From NCBI RefSeq assembly GCF_036516575.1, contig NZ_DATBTY010000080.1, forward strand, positions 8,698 to 72,697: DNA of 64,000 bases. Reading direction: 5' to 3'. This DNA comes from Cerasibacillus sp036516575. GTDB lineage: Bacteria > Bacillota > Bacilli > Bacillales > Amphibacillaceae. The notes under the pieces are model-generated. The model did not search any database. It saw only the letters and a list, made by a program, of their open reading frames with translations, and was not told the DNA's origin. Each line of letters starts with the position of its first letter. Position 1 is the stretch's first letter. The position numbers and the translations under genes are program-made. Shown in pieces: positions 51,554 through 60,943 of the stretch.

Positions 51554-52612
51554 TTAAATTTTAATATTCCATTTGATAATATTTGCTTCTTTTGCAGACC
51601 GATATGTGATTACAATGAGTGGACCGAGAATAAATCCTAAAAACCCAAGTAGTTTTAGACCTAAGAACATGGCTATAAGCGTAATAAGTGGAGACAGACC
51701 AATTTGTTTCCCCATGACCTTCGGCTCTACAATCCGACGAATAGCAAGTAAAATAATCGCCAGAATAGCGAGTTGGATTCCCATCGACACATTATTTGTT
51801 AAAAACATAAACAATGACCAAGGCCCTAAGATGATAATTGATCCGACGATTGGAATTAAGTCTATAATCCAGATGATTAACGACATAATAATCGCCACAT
51901 CCGGAGCAATGATGAATAAGCCAATTAATGAAGCTCCAAAAATAATTAAACTAAGTAAAAACTGGGCTTTAAGAAATCCAAGCATCACTTCTGATAACCT
52001 TTTGCCCATGAATCTTACTTTTTCTGCGGTTGAATCCTTCATTAAACCCATCGTTCTAATCTTTAGCATTGGTAGTTCGATCATAAATAAAAACAAGGCA
52101 ATAATATAAACGATTAAACTAATCAGATACTGTGGTATTTTAGAAACAAGTTGTGCAATATTATCGATTGTAAATATTTTTCGAGCCTTATCTGACAAAG
52201 CTGTTAAATTTTCCTGTAAACTACTTGTGACTTGTTTAACAAATTCAGGAGGTAAATTCCGGGCATATTGCCGAAAGTGTGTTTCCCAATCTAGATATAT
52301 GAGTTGAAGCTGTTTAAAATAGGTCGGAACATCTTCTACAAAATTAACAATTTGTGTAACGGATATCATGATTGTAAATGTCCCAAGCACACCAATCAAT
52401 ACAACAAAAAGTAAGAAAATCACAATAACCGATATTTGCCGAGAAAGTTTTAATCTTTTCTCCAGAAAGCGTACAGCTGGATTCAAAATAAGAGCCGTTA
52501 TAAAGGCGACGACAAGGGGAACGGATATCGGTAAGATAAAATAAAAGGTTAAAATGATTAGGATGGACAAAATGATTAATGTCCAATGTCGTTTAGTTAT
52601 TTTACGAAACAA
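51554..52612 (-). CDS. AI-2E/PerM family transporter, YtvI-like
   Basis: A 352-aa protein with seven or eight membrane helices, split by a soluble segment (about 95-150). It matches the AI-2E exporter/PerM family (PF01594-type), with the conserved DLIPIVGSIIILGPW and LGFILGPLIVI regions. Members include sodium/proton antiporters, TqsA and the sporulation protein YtvI; it is closest in flavour to YtvI. No substrate is assigned. Single-gene unit. Confidence 0.85.
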   Translation of the reverse strand: MFRKITKRHWTLIILSILIILTFYFILPISVPLVVAFITALILNPAVRFLEKRLKLSRQISVIVIFLLFVVLIGVLGTFTIMISVTQIVNFVEDVPTYFKQLQLIYLDWETHFRQYARNLPPEFVKQVTSSLQENLTALSDKARKIFTIDNIAQLVSKIPQYLISLIVYIIALFLFMIELPMLKIRTMGLMKDSTAEKVRFMGKRLSEVMLGFLKAQFLLSLIIFGASLIGLFIIAPDVAIIMSLIIWIIDLIPIVGSIIILGPWSLFMFLTNNVSMGIQLAILAIILLAIRRIVEPKVMGKQIGLSPLITLIAMFLGLKLLGFLGFILGPLIVITYRSAKEANIIKWNIKI

Positions 52613-52710
52613 TCGAATCGTCTACTCCTTTCTGCTCTTAATAGTGATATATAAAAATATAGCATTAATTTTGATATTTGAACAGATATTTTATTAACTT
52701 TTTTAGTCTA

Positions 52711-52744
52711 AAAAACCGACTGTTACTTCGATGAACAGTCGGTT
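52711..52744 (-). terminator. terminator of yugN
   Basis: Stem AACCGACTGTT (52714-52724) with AACAGTCGGTT (52734-52744). On the minus strand it is followed by a T run. Confidence 0.82.
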
Positions 52745-52765
52745 AGTGATGCTAACATAATCATG

Positions 52766-53131
52766 TTATTTTTTATATTGAATCAGTTCGTCTTTTGCTT
52801 CCTTTATCAAATTGTTAGCACGTTCAATAAGGTTTTTTGGGAAGTTTTCTTCTTCACCATATTCAATTCCATGCGGGTAGTAATGCTTACCTAGTAATGG
52901 TGTCATCAACTTAATGACAGCATCCCCACGGTCAACATCACCTTCAATGGCATATCCTTGAATACGGACATAATATGTAATATTTTTTTCTTGTGAGCCT
53001 ATTTTATAATCATATGTGACACGCTCATAATCCCATTGACCGGCACGGATGAAGGCATGTTTCCCCATAACATGATCGAGCGGTTTTAGGTCAATTGTTA
53101 AATCTTCTATACCTAAATTTTCCAACTTCAT
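52766..53131 (-). CDS. yugN: YugN-like family protein
   Basis: A 121-aa cytoplasmic protein matching YugN (KLENLGIEDLTIDLKPLDHVMGKHAFIRAGQWDYERVTYD region). Function is unknown. A GTG at 53140 lies inside the GAGGTGAG ribosome site, so ATG at 53131 is used. It is a single-gene unit, placed here between the cta and ylb clusters. Confidence 0.82.
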   Translation of the reverse strand: MKLENLGIEDLTIDLKPLDHVMGKHAFIRAGQWDYERVTYDYKIGSQEKNITYYVRIQGYAIEGDVDRGDAVIKLMTPLLGKHYYPHGIEYGEEENFPKNLIERANNLIKEAKDELIQYKK

Positions 53132-53339
53132 TTTTCTCACCTCACAAATTTAGTCCTTACTAAATTATCATAGTATGAAAACGTATAACTTGCAATTAAT
53201 ATGGGTATGATTCATGTGGCAAATAATGATCAGCATCATTTACTTCATTTATTGGAATTGATAGTTTCATTATAATATAAGTATATCTTATTCATTTCAT
53301 CCATATATATAATATATCAAATAGAAAGGGTGACGAAGA

Positions 53340-54392
53340 TTGCGACACACTAAATTAGGCGGTTTAATCGTGCTATTTGTTATTGTTGGATTCATTTATG
53401 TATATGAGATTAATCCCAAGTCTCAAAATTTAGTAGTATTTCCTATACTAGAAAAGAAAAGTGAAGTTAAGTTAAAGGGCTTACCGAAAGAAAAGTTAAT
53501 TAACAAACAATATACAGGTTCATTATTTGACTGGATTGGCAAGAATGCTGAATCATTGAAAAAGGTATATGGAGAGCCCCATCGTCAAGACTTGAGCGCT
53601 TACGGTTATGATTGGTGGGTCTATTCAAATAAACATTTTTATTTACAATTCGGCGTTGAGAAAGGCAAGATAAAAACGGTTTATGGAACTGGAGACCTTC
53701 CAATCGAACCACTTAAAATTGGACAAACGTATAAACAGATTAAACAAGATATATCGTTTTCAAATAAGGTGACGTATGAAGAGAAATTAAACAGTTATCA
53801 GTTGCGCTTAACTGATGAAGAAATAGAGGCCCGTCCATTAATTAAGATGACAGATGACATATTTATGCAATTATATTTTGATACGTTTACACACAAGCTA
53901 TCAGCTATCCGGCTTTTGACGGGCGATATATTACTAAAGCATCGCCCATATGAAATCATGTATCGTGGTCAATTACCAGCAGTTAAAGAATTAACAGAAG
54001 CCGAATGGCGGAAAGTAGAAAAAGGGATGGAAGAGCAGATATTTGATATCACAAATATGTTCCGTAAACAATTAGGCGTAGGACATGTTGTTTGGGACCG
54101 TGTAGTAAGTGAGGTTGCTTATTCGCATAGTAAAGATATGGAGAACAAGCAGTATTTTTCACATTATCGTTTGGATGGAAGTGGTTTAAAAGAACGGCTA
54201 CAAGAAAAAGATGTATTCTATTTATCTGCTGGTGAAAATATAGCTGCCCAGTACCCAGATGCACCTGCGGCAATGGCAGGCTGGTTAAATAGTGAAGGAC
54301 ACCGTGAAGCTTTACTAAATAAACAATACACACATCTTGGCGTGGGTGTTTATCGATTATATTATACGCAAAATTTTTTAGGGAAACCGTAG
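53340..54392 (+). CDS. ylbC: CAP-domain protein YlbC
   Basis: A 350-aa protein with an N-terminal membrane anchor (about 7-25), a CAP-associated N-terminal domain (about 55-195) and a CAP/SCP domain (about 225-345). CAP landmarks are SHSKDM, HYRLDGS, AGENIAAQ and WLNSEGHREALL. Function is unknown; it is probably extracytoplasmic. The start is TTG with AAAGGGTGA upstream. It opens the ylb cluster. Confidence 0.9.
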   Translation: MRHTKLGGLIVLFVIVGFIYVYEINPKSQNLVVFPILEKKSEVKLKGLPKEKLINKQYTGSLFDWIGKNAESLKKVYGEPHRQDLSAYGYDWWVYSNKHFYLQFGVEKGKIKTVYGTGDLPIEPLKIGQTYKQIKQDISFSNKVTYEEKLNSYQLRLTDEEIEARPLIKMTDDIFMQLYFDTFTHKLSAIRLLTGDILLKHRPYEIMYRGQLPAVKELTEAEWRKVEKGMEEQIFDITNMFRKQLGVGHVVWDRVVSEVAYSHSKDMENKQYFSHYRLDGSGLKERLQEKDVFYLSAGENIAAQYPDAPAAMAGWLNSEGHREALLNKQYTHLGVGVYRLYYTQNFLGKP

Positions 54393-54473
54393 TGGTATAA
54401 TCACATAAGCCCGACAAAATTCATATCATGAAAGTAGGATGATGTGAGAATGCGATTGTTGGGAGTGAGTAAT

Positions 54474-54863
54474 ATGAGTACTTGGAAGATAGATCCCTCA
54501 GTAAAAGAATTTAAAGCATTTATTAATAAACACCCAAGGCTGATTGCTAATATTAGAAAGACAGGCCGTTCATGGCAAGAATACTATGAAAAATGGGTTT
54601 TATTAGGTGAAGATGATGTATATTGGGAAAAATTTAAGCAACCAAAATTAGAAGAAGTTACAAAAGGAAAAAAATCTGAAATTTTCACACAAATAATGAA
54701 CTTAACGAATCAAATAGACTTTGATAAAGTACAACAACAAGTGAGTCAATTAAATAAAACCCTATCAACCGTTCAACAACTCATTAATCAATATAAACGT
54801 CAACATGATCCAACCCCAAGGCAACCAGGTCCACATCAGATGTTCAATTTTTTTAGAGACTAG
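54474..54863 (+). CDS. ylbD: YlbD-like spore coat protein
   Basis: A 129-aa helical protein beginning MSTWKIDPSVKEFKAFINKHP and with QEYYEKWVLLGEDD, as in YlbD, a putative coat protein. The tail is Pro/Gln/His-rich. A GTG at 54444 is open upstream, but GGGAGTGA lies 5 nt before ATG 54474. ylbE, which follows ylbD in B. subtilis, is missing. Confidence 0.85.
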   Translation: MSTWKIDPSVKEFKAFINKHPRLIANIRKTGRSWQEYYEKWVLLGEDDVYWEKFKQPKLEEVTKGKKSEIFTQIMNLTNQIDFDKVQQQVSQLNKTLSTVQQLINQYKRQHDPTPRQPGPHQMFNFFRD

Positions 54864-54940
54864 GTTATAATAATAAAAGCAGATTAAAATCGAATATTGT
54901 GTACTTGATTATGGTAGAATGGGATGTGGAGGTGGATGCC

Positions 54941-55375
54941 ATGATTGTAAATCAAGACATGATGGAATTACTTGATAAAGCAGACCAAATAAGCGATATG
55001 ATCCTTCAATCAGAGGCGTACAGAACGTATAAACAAGCGCACAACCATTTAGTACATGATCAAGAAGCACAGGAGCTCATTCAAGCTTTTGTTCATATAA
55101 AAGAGGCGTATGATGAGGTACAGCGTTTCGGGCGGTATCATCCAGACTATAATAATATTATGAAAAAGGTTAGAGCGAAAAAACGTCAGATGGACTTAAA
55201 TGAAAAAGTCGCCACTTTCAAAGTCGCCGAAAGACAGTTCCAGAAGTTGCTAGATGACATTAGTGAAATCATTGCTCATAGTGTAAGTGAACAAATCATG
55301 GTGCCAAAAGATGGGATCATAGATGGGGCTTGTGGCTGTGGATCCGGTGGTAGTTGTGGTTGTCAAGCATCATAG
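54941..55375 (+). CDS. ylbF: YlbF (RicF), subunit of the RicAFT complex
   Basis: A 144-aa helical protein of the YlbF/YmcA family. In B. subtilis RicA-RicF-RicT binds Fe-S clusters, promotes RNase Y-dependent mRNA processing, and is needed for competence, sporulation and biofilms. The C-terminal Cys cluster (CGCGSGGSCGC) supplies cluster ligands. GGAGGTGGATGCC precedes the ATG at 54941; an upstream ATG at 54899 lacks a ribosome site. Confidence 0.92.
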   Translation: MIVNQDMMELLDKADQISDMILQSEAYRTYKQAHNHLVHDQEAQELIQAFVHIKEAYDEVQRFGRYHPDYNNIMKKVRAKKRQMDLNEKVATFKVAERQFQKLLDDISEIIAHSVSEQIMVPKDGIIDGACGCGSGGSCGCQAS

Positions 55376-55407
55376 AGATTATGAAAATGTCATAAGTGAG
55401 GTAAAAA

Positions 55408-55689
55408 ATGAAGATGGAGCAAATTGAGCGCCAGGGGATAATTGTATGGTTTCAACATAGAAAAAACTTAAAGAAAATTAGGCGATACGGCCACTTGCTT
55501 TATGCATCTAAGCGAATGAAATATGCCGTACTCTATGTTGACCAAGATAAAATTGATGACATTGAGCGGCGATTGTTAGAGTATCCATTCGTATCTAAGG
55601 TAGAAAGATCCTACAAGCCGTTTGTTAGTACAACATTTGAATATGTTATGCCAGATAAAGCGAAACAATATGATTATAAATCATCATAA
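55408..55689 (+). CDS. ylbG: YlbG family (UPF0298) protein
   Basis: A 93-aa protein of the DUF2129 family: GIIVWFQHRKNLKKIRRYGHLLYASKRMKYAVLYVD. Function is unknown. It follows ylbF by 32 nt, as in B. subtilis, and is probably co-transcribed. A strong hairpin pair follows the stop. Confidence 0.92.
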   Translation: MKMEQIERQGIIVWFQHRKNLKKIRRYGHLLYASKRMKYAVLYVDQDKIDDIERRLLEYPFVSKVERSYKPFVSTTFEYVMPDKAKQYDYKSS

Positions 55690-55709
55690 TGAGTTTTTCT
55701 GAAATAAAA

Positions 55710-55763
55710 AAACCTGCAGAATAAATCTCTGCAGGTCTCTTTGTTTTCAAAGAAAACAAAGAG
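55710..55763 (+). terminator. tandem hairpins after ylbG
   Basis: First hairpin: ACCTGCAGA (55712-55720) with TCTGCAGGT (55728-55736 region). It is directly followed by a second perfect 12-bp hairpin, CTCTTTGTTTTC (55737-55748) with GAAAACAAAGAG (55752-55763). The T-rich left arm of the second is the tail of the first, so the two may compete. Confidence 0.7.
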
Positions 55764-55794
55764 GCAAAGGGAGAGGAGAAACCGGAGAGAACTT

Positions 55795-55926
55795 ATGGGG
55801 AAGTGTAAGTCTTCTCCGTGTTCTAAACAGCTATATTATGTAGCTGTTTCATTCGTTATTTTAGACATAAAGATAAAATATATACATTTATTTTTAAAAT
55901 TAAACATTAATTTTAGGGAAATATAG
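55795..55926 (+). CDS. possible 43-aa cysteine-containing small protein
   Basis: A small ORF with CCGGAGAG about 6 nt before ATG. The N-terminus has two cysteines (MGKCKSSPCSKQ) and the rest is hydrophobic and aromatic with lysines. A 9-bp hairpin (AAACAGCTA with TAGCTGTTT, about 55825-55849) lies inside it. I do not recognise it, and the composition of the second half could simply be AT-rich noncoding DNA. Low confidence. Confidence 0.3.
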   Translation: MGKCKSSPCSKQLYYVAVSFVILDIKIKYIHLFLKLNINFREI

Positions 55927-56008
55927 GCATTACAAAGGGTTATGACATGCAAAAAAATGATGCTTTGTGGTAGGATAAATGTCGAGTGATGTAGTTTGGG
56001 GTGGTTAA

Positions 56009-56569
56009 ATGCGGGTGATTGCAGGAAAATATAAAGGAAGAGGGCTTCAATCTGTACCAGGTCAAATGACAAGACCGACTACAGATAAAGTTAAAGAAGC
56101 AATCTTTCATATGTTGGGCCCTTATTTCGATGGTGGGCGTTGTTTAGACCTATTTGCAGGTAGTGGGTCTTTAGGAATCGAGGCATTAAGCCGTGGAATG
56201 GATGAAGCCATATTTGTGGACAAGCACGTAAAAGCCATTCAGACAATTAATCATAATTTAAAGGCATTGAAAGTTACTGAGCATGTAGAGGTATATCGGA
56301 ATGACGCATTCAGGGCATTAAAGGCGATTCATAAAAGAGATTTGACATTTCAGTTGATCTTATTAGACCCACCCTATAAAAAAGGGAATTATCTTTTATT
56401 ATTGGAAACGATTACTTCCATGCAATTATTGGCAAAAGATGGTTACATATACTGTGAACACGATGTGAAGGAACACCTGCCACAAGAGCTAAACGGTCTC
56501 TTTCAAATAAAACAGCATCACTATGGGGACACATCAGGTATTACGATCTATTCAAGGGGGAACGAATAA
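56009..56569 (+). CDS. rsmD: 16S rRNA (guanine966-N2)-methyltransferase RsmD
   Basis: A 186-aa SAM-dependent methyltransferase. It has the N-terminal MRVIAGKYKGRGL, the SAM loop DLFAGSGSLGIEALSRG and the catalytic DPPY motif. It methylates G966 of 16S rRNA. It ends directly against coaD (stop at 56569, ATG at 56570), a coupling conserved across Firmicutes (ylbH-ylbI). Confidence 0.95.
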   Translation: MRVIAGKYKGRGLQSVPGQMTRPTTDKVKEAIFHMLGPYFDGGRCLDLFAGSGSLGIEALSRGMDEAIFVDKHVKAIQTINHNLKALKVTEHVEVYRNDAFRALKAIHKRDLTFQLILLDPPYKKGNYLLLLETITSMQLLAKDGYIYCEHDVKEHLPQELNGLFQIKQHHYGDTSGITIYSRGNE

Positions 56570-57055
56570 ATGGGAAGATTAGCAATTTGTCCAGGAAGTT
56601 TTGATCCGATCACAAATGGTCATCTAGATATTATTGAAAGAGGTGCACGGGTTTTTGATGAAGTGATTGTTACTGTTTTCAATAATCAATCAAAAAATCC
56701 GTTATTTTCAGTTGAAGAACGTCTAGAGTTAATAAGGAAGACAACGAAACATTTACCAAATGTAAAAGCCGATTCCAGTGATGCGCTATTAATTGATTAT
56801 GCTATAAAGAAAAATGCCCAAGTTATTTTACGTGGTTTACGTGCTGTTAGTGATTTTGAATACGAGATGCAAATTACATCTATGAATCGCCGTTTAAATG
56901 ACCAAATTGAAACATTATTTATGATGACAAATAACCAGTATTCTTTCTTAAGCTCAAGTATTGTCAAAGAGGTCGTACAATATGGGGCTTCTGTTTCTGA
57001 ACTTGTTCCAGAAGACGTTGAAAAAGCACTTAGGAAGAAATTCAATCTTTTATAA
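56570..57055 (+). CDS. coaD: phosphopantetheine adenylyltransferase
   Basis: A 161-aa enzyme for the penultimate step of coenzyme A synthesis, joining ATP and 4'-phosphopantetheine. The nucleotidyltransferase motif is in SFDPITNGH (His18) and the second motif in SSSIVKEV. Length is normal. ATG follows the rsmD stop immediately. Confidence 0.97.
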   Translation: MGRLAICPGSFDPITNGHLDIIERGARVFDEVIVTVFNNQSKNPLFSVEERLELIRKTTKHLPNVKADSSDALLIDYAIKKNAQVILRGLRAVSDFEYEMQITSMNRRLNDQIETLFMMTNNQYSFLSSSIVKEVVQYGASVSELVPEDVEKALRKKFNLL

Positions 57056-57061
57056 TCTCAA

Positions 57062-57112
57062 TCGTCCTGTGTAGAACTCAAATGAAAGCGTTGAGAATAC
57101 AACACAGGACTA
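57062..57112. terminator. hairpin between coaD and ylbJ
   Basis: GTCCTGTGT pairs with ACACAGGAC, with an inner CTCAA/TTGAG stem. Only a short T-rich tract follows (TATTTC), so it is weaker than most others here. Confidence 0.5.
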
Positions 57113-57114
57113 TT

Positions 57115-58326
57115 TCATCGTTTGCTTACCCGCTTAAGTAAGATGGATAAAGCGACAAAGAGACTTATTAATGTGAATATAGGACCGATCTGTTTTAGTT
57201 GGATGATCCATTCATACCAAATATAATCGTCTGCTGGATGTATGACAGGAACATCTGACGGCAAAGGTTGTTTTCGAGCCAAGTATAGTGGTTGATATAA
57301 AAATATCGTTAATATACTTGCAATTAATCCGTGTAATATTCTAGCAAAGAAGTAAGGTTTAAAACGAATATCTGTTTTGGCAAGAATGCTTGCAACTTGG
57401 GCCTGTATTGAGAATCCATTAAAGCCAAGTATGAAACTAACAATAATTAATTTTTGTAATAATGAATCAATGTTAACCTTTGAGATAAGATTGACTCCTA
57501 TCGTAATCTCAAACAAACCAGAAATAAACGGTAAACTTAATTCAAGAGGCAATGACAAGATAGAGAATAATAAGCCGATCACTTCAGAAATAAATGGTGT
57601 AATTTGGATTAAGTGTAACATCTCTGTTAATACTGAAAATAGAATGATAAAGCCCCCAACCATAACTAATGTCTGGATTGATTGAATAATAGCGTCTCCT
57701 AATACCATCCCGATTGGTCGTTGATCGTTTATACGAAATTGATGCATGTCTTTTAAAGCTAATTTCCAACTAAATTTACCAGCTGATTTACTGAAAGTTT
57801 CTTTCTCTTTAGAACGTCCATAAAAGCGCATGCACAATCCAACGATAAAGTTTCCTGCATAGTGTGAAATAGCGATAAGTAAACCTAGGCTTACATCATG
57901 AAAAAAACCGACAGCTATCGCCCCAAAGATAAAAAGAGGGCTTGAGGCATTTGTGAAAGAGACAAGTCGTTCTGCTTCAATTTGAGTAAGTTCTTTTTCT
58001 TCGCGTAGTCTTGTCGATATTTTAGCTCCTGTTGGATACCCACTAGCCATCCCCATTAACCAAGCAAAACTCCCTACACCAGGGACATTAAAGACGGGTC
58101 GCATAATTGGTTCCAAAAGGCGACCGAAAAATTTGACGACACCAAAACTTAGTAATAATTCAGCCGTAATAAAAAAAGGTAATAGTGAAGGAAAGACAAC
58201 TTCCCACCACATACTCAATCCGAGGAGACTGGCTTCATATGCTTGCTTTGGAAATGTAACGAGCAAAACGGCAATCATAAGCACAAGGCTAGATAAAAGT
58301 ATTGTTTTAAACAATTGAATCAACAT
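57115..58326 (-). CDS. ylbJ: sporulation integral membrane protein YlbJ
   Basis: A 403-aa protein with about eight helices, of the nucleoside-transporter/gate-like family that includes SpoVV and YlbJ. Features include the GSFAWLMGMASGYPTGAKIST segment and FTNASSPLFIFGAIAVGF. YlbJ (SpoVV) in B. subtilis is a mother-cell membrane protein needed for dipicolinate transport into the forespore. AGGAGGAAAT sets the start at 58326; a longer open frame upstream has no ribosome site. Confidence 0.9.
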   Translation of the reverse strand: MLIQLFKTILLSSLVLMIAVLLVTFPKQAYEASLLGLSMWWEVVFPSLLPFFITAELLLSFGVVKFFGRLLEPIMRPVFNVPGVGSFAWLMGMASGYPTGAKISTRLREEKELTQIEAERLVSFTNASSPLFIFGAIAVGFFHDVSLGLLIAISHYAGNFIVGLCMRFYGRSKEKETFSKSAGKFSWKLALKDMHQFRINDQRPIGMVLGDAIIQSIQTLVMVGGFIILFSVLTEMLHLIQITPFISEVIGLLFSILSLPLELSLPFISGLFEITIGVNLISKVNIDSLLQKLIIVSFILGFNGFSIQAQVASILAKTDIRFKPYFFARILHGLIASILTIFLYQPLYLARKQPLPSDVPVIHPADDYIWYEWIIQLKQIGPIFTLISLFVALSILLKRVSKR

Positions 58327-58505
58327 ATTTCCTCCTAAATCTTTGAAGGTGTACTTCTTTTTTTTCTCGTAGTAAAATATGAGTATTATATAAATATAAA
58401 AGTGAGTATGTAAGAGCATGTCTTTATCAATATACGCAAAGGTTGTCAGTAATTATGCCAGTTTTTATCAGGAGTTAGTTAAACAAGATTGGAAGGGGTC
58501 AATTT

Positions 58506-59522
58506 ATGAAAATCACTAAAAGGTCAATTTTTTCTATTATTATTGCTATATTAATTGCCGTGTTTTTATCGTTATATCAGCTCCCTTACTATATTTATAA
58601 ACCAGGTGAAGCCGATCCGCTTAATCCGATTGTTTCGGTAGAAGGTGGACATAGTAGCGAAGGAGAGATGCATCTTGTCACTGTTAGAGGTGGACCAGCG
58701 ACACCTATTCAATATTTAGCAGCCAAATTTTTGCCGCATCAAGAAGTCGTTCCAATTGAAGATGTTATTCCTGAAGGAGTCGATGATGAGGAATATTTTC
58801 AAGCGCAATTGTTAATGATGGAAAGTTCACAGCAGGCATCCATTATTGTTGCTTATAAGGCAGCGGAGAAACAGATTAACATTGAATATAATGGTGTCTA
58901 TGTCGTTTCTGTAATCGATGATATGCCCGCTAGTGGTATACTTGAGTCTGGTGATGTAATTGTTGGTGTCGATGGTCATGCTATAAAAGAAGCCGATGAT
59001 TTAATTCAGTATATTGAAGGGAAACAAGCGGGAGACTCTTTATCTCTGGATCTTATTCGTGATGATCAATCATTAGTAAAAGAAGTCACTTTAGAACAAT
59101 TTGATACAGAAAAGGAAAAAGTAGGAATCGGTATCAAACTCGTTACAGATCGTCATGTGAATGTTGAACCAGAAGTCCATTTTTCTAGTGGAAATATAGG
59201 AGGACCTAGTGCGGGGCTTATGTTTGCATTAGAAATCTATGATCAATTAACTGAGGAGGATTTAACAAAAGGCTTAAATATCGTTGGTTCAGGGGAAATT
59301 GATTATGATGGTAAGGTTCACCGAATTGGTGGTATTGATAAGAAAGTTGTTGCTGCTCATCGAAAGGGATGTGACATCTTTTTCGCTGCTAATGAAAACG
59401 GGCGAAAAGGCTCTAATTATGAATTAGCTAAGAAAACGGCTGAACAAATCGGTACAGATATGGAGATTGTCCCGGTTGATACATTTGATGACGCATTGCA
59501 TTATTTACAACAATTGAAATAA
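58506..59522 (+). CDS. ylbL: PDZ-domain Lon-like protease YlbL
   Basis: A 338-aa membrane-anchored serine protease: an N-terminal helix (about 8-28), a PDZ domain (about 120-205) and a Lon-like S16 domain (about 215-335). The catalytic Ser is in GNIGGPSAGL and Lys in GGIDKKVVAA. B. subtilis YlbL degrades the division inhibitor YneA after DNA damage. ylbK is absent between ylbJ and ylbL. GGAAGGGGTC lies upstream of ATG. Confidence 0.93.
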   Translation: MKITKRSIFSIIIAILIAVFLSLYQLPYYIYKPGEADPLNPIVSVEGGHSSEGEMHLVTVRGGPATPIQYLAAKFLPHQEVVPIEDVIPEGVDDEEYFQAQLLMMESSQQASIIVAYKAAEKQINIEYNGVYVVSVIDDMPASGILESGDVIVGVDGHAIKEADDLIQYIEGKQAGDSLSLDLIRDDQSLVKEVTLEQFDTEKEKVGIGIKLVTDRHVNVEPEVHFSSGNIGGPSAGLMFALEIYDQLTEEDLTKGLNIVGSGEIDYDGKVHRIGGIDKKVVAAHRKGCDIFFAANENGRKGSNYELAKKTAEQIGTDMEIVPVDTFDDALHYLQQLK

Positions 59523-59528
59523 GATATA

Positions 59529-59568
59529 AACCGAGACCCTTATCGAAAGGATCTCGGTTTTAATTTTT
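59529..59568. terminator. terminator between ylbL and ylbM
   Basis: Stem AACCGAGACCCTT with AAGGATCTCGGTT (one mismatch) and a T-rich tail on the plus strand that overlaps the convergent ylbM stop codon. Confidence 0.8.
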
Positions 59569-60774
59569 GTCAATTATTGGACCGCGAAATTCCTGGTAAA
59601 TCATTTGTTTCTGTACTTTGCGAGGAAGTGGGCTATAATAGATGCGAGAGGCTCTTTCCTCAACTGTTAATAATGGGTGCATTTTTCCGCTATATCGGGA
59701 AATAAATGGTGCAATACAAGCGTTCCTTTGGGAATTTAAATATGTTTGTCCAATTGCGTTCATTCCTAGAATACGAATGTATGGCATTTTTTTAAGTTCT
59801 TTTAGCGGGTTCATTTCCTGTTTTGTCGTATGTGTAAGGATATGGACAAACATCCTTTGTAATCTCGTCCATGTATATCGCTTTGTTTTTAGTTGTTTCA
59901 TCCAATCGTCAAAAGAGACCGCGAATGGAGCGGTTTTTTTAATACGGTATTCAAGACCTTCATCGACTCCTTCAATCTGTGCAAGATCATTGGTTGACAT
60001 CGTAGTTACTTTATAATGTAAATATGGAAAATAATTCTCCCAATGATGCCATATTCCAGTTTTTTCTTTATAATATGTTAACTGCTTATATGATGAGTGC
60101 GGGATGGTTGATAAGATAGCATCATGCTTTTCATTTTGCTTGATTAGCTTTGTTCGGATGCTCGTCGCACTTGCTATTGAGTTTGTTATCTGAACATCAT
60201 GATAGTTGTTTTTAATACGTTTAATCGTATGCGGTTGAATGGGTAAGTTGGAATCTAAAATTTCTTTGATATAGCTAAATCCTAGAATATTATTTGGCTT
60301 TGTTATATCAAGTGGCAGTTCAGGAAAAATCATCTCTACCGCATGTTTACTAGCGCTTGGAAAGGATTGACCTCGAGATAACATGTTTTTAAGTGTATGC
60401 TGATATTGAGTTTTATTTTGTTTCATTTGTTTATAATGCTTTTCAAAAGGAGCAACTCGCCCCGATTCACTACCAAAACAAAGGTGTTTACCATTTAGGG
60501 CATGTAAAAGCTGAACAGCGCCTCTTGCGAACAATTCGCTATTTTGAACAGCAAAAGCATAAGGTAATTCAATGACAAGATCGACTCCGGCCTGTAATGC
60601 CATTTGTGCTCGATAATATTTATCTATGATAGCTGGCTCGCCACGTTGTAGGAATGAACCACTCATGATAGCTATAATCACATCTGCCTTTGTTATTTGA
60701 CGGGCCTTTTTTACATGATAAAGATGTCCATTATGAAAAGGATTATATTCAACGATTAACCCACACGCTTCCAT
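59560..60774 (-). CDS. tmcAL: tRNA(Met) cytidine acetate ligase TmcAL (YlbM)
   Basis: A 404-aa enzyme that makes N4-acetylcytidine at position 34 of elongator tRNA-Met from acetate and ATP. It begins GLIVEYNPFHNGHLYH, with the nucleotidyltransferase HxGH motif. Further family segments are IIAIMSGSFLQRGEPA and ELPYAFAVQNSELFARGAV. Length matches B. subtilis YlbM. It lies convergent to ylbL and divergent from ylbN. Confidence 0.94.
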   Translation of the reverse strand: MEACGLIVEYNPFHNGHLYHVKKARQITKADVIIAIMSGSFLQRGEPAIIDKYYRAQMALQAGVDLVIELPYAFAVQNSELFARGAVQLLHALNGKHLCFGSESGRVAPFEKHYKQMKQNKTQYQHTLKNMLSRGQSFPSASKHAVEMIFPELPLDITKPNNILGFSYIKEILDSNLPIQPHTIKRIKNNYHDVQITNSIASATSIRTKLIKQNEKHDAILSTIPHSSYKQLTYYKEKTGIWHHWENYFPYLHYKVTTMSTNDLAQIEGVDEGLEYRIKKTAPFAVSFDDWMKQLKTKRYTWTRLQRMFVHILTHTTKQEMNPLKELKKMPYIRILGMNAIGQTYLNSQRNACIAPFISRYSGKMHPLLTVEERASRIYYSPLPRKVQKQMIYQEFRGPIIDKN

Positions 60775-60943
60775 ATATCCATCTCCTTGTACGATAAAAG
60801 TGACTGTTTAAATAGTTTACCAAAAATCAATTATATTCGCATGTAATGTGTTAAAATGATAAAAGATATGAGAAGTAATATTTCGTATTGACAAAATGAG
60901 ATTTTCTATATAAAATTATTCTTGTTGCCTTGAGGTGATAATA

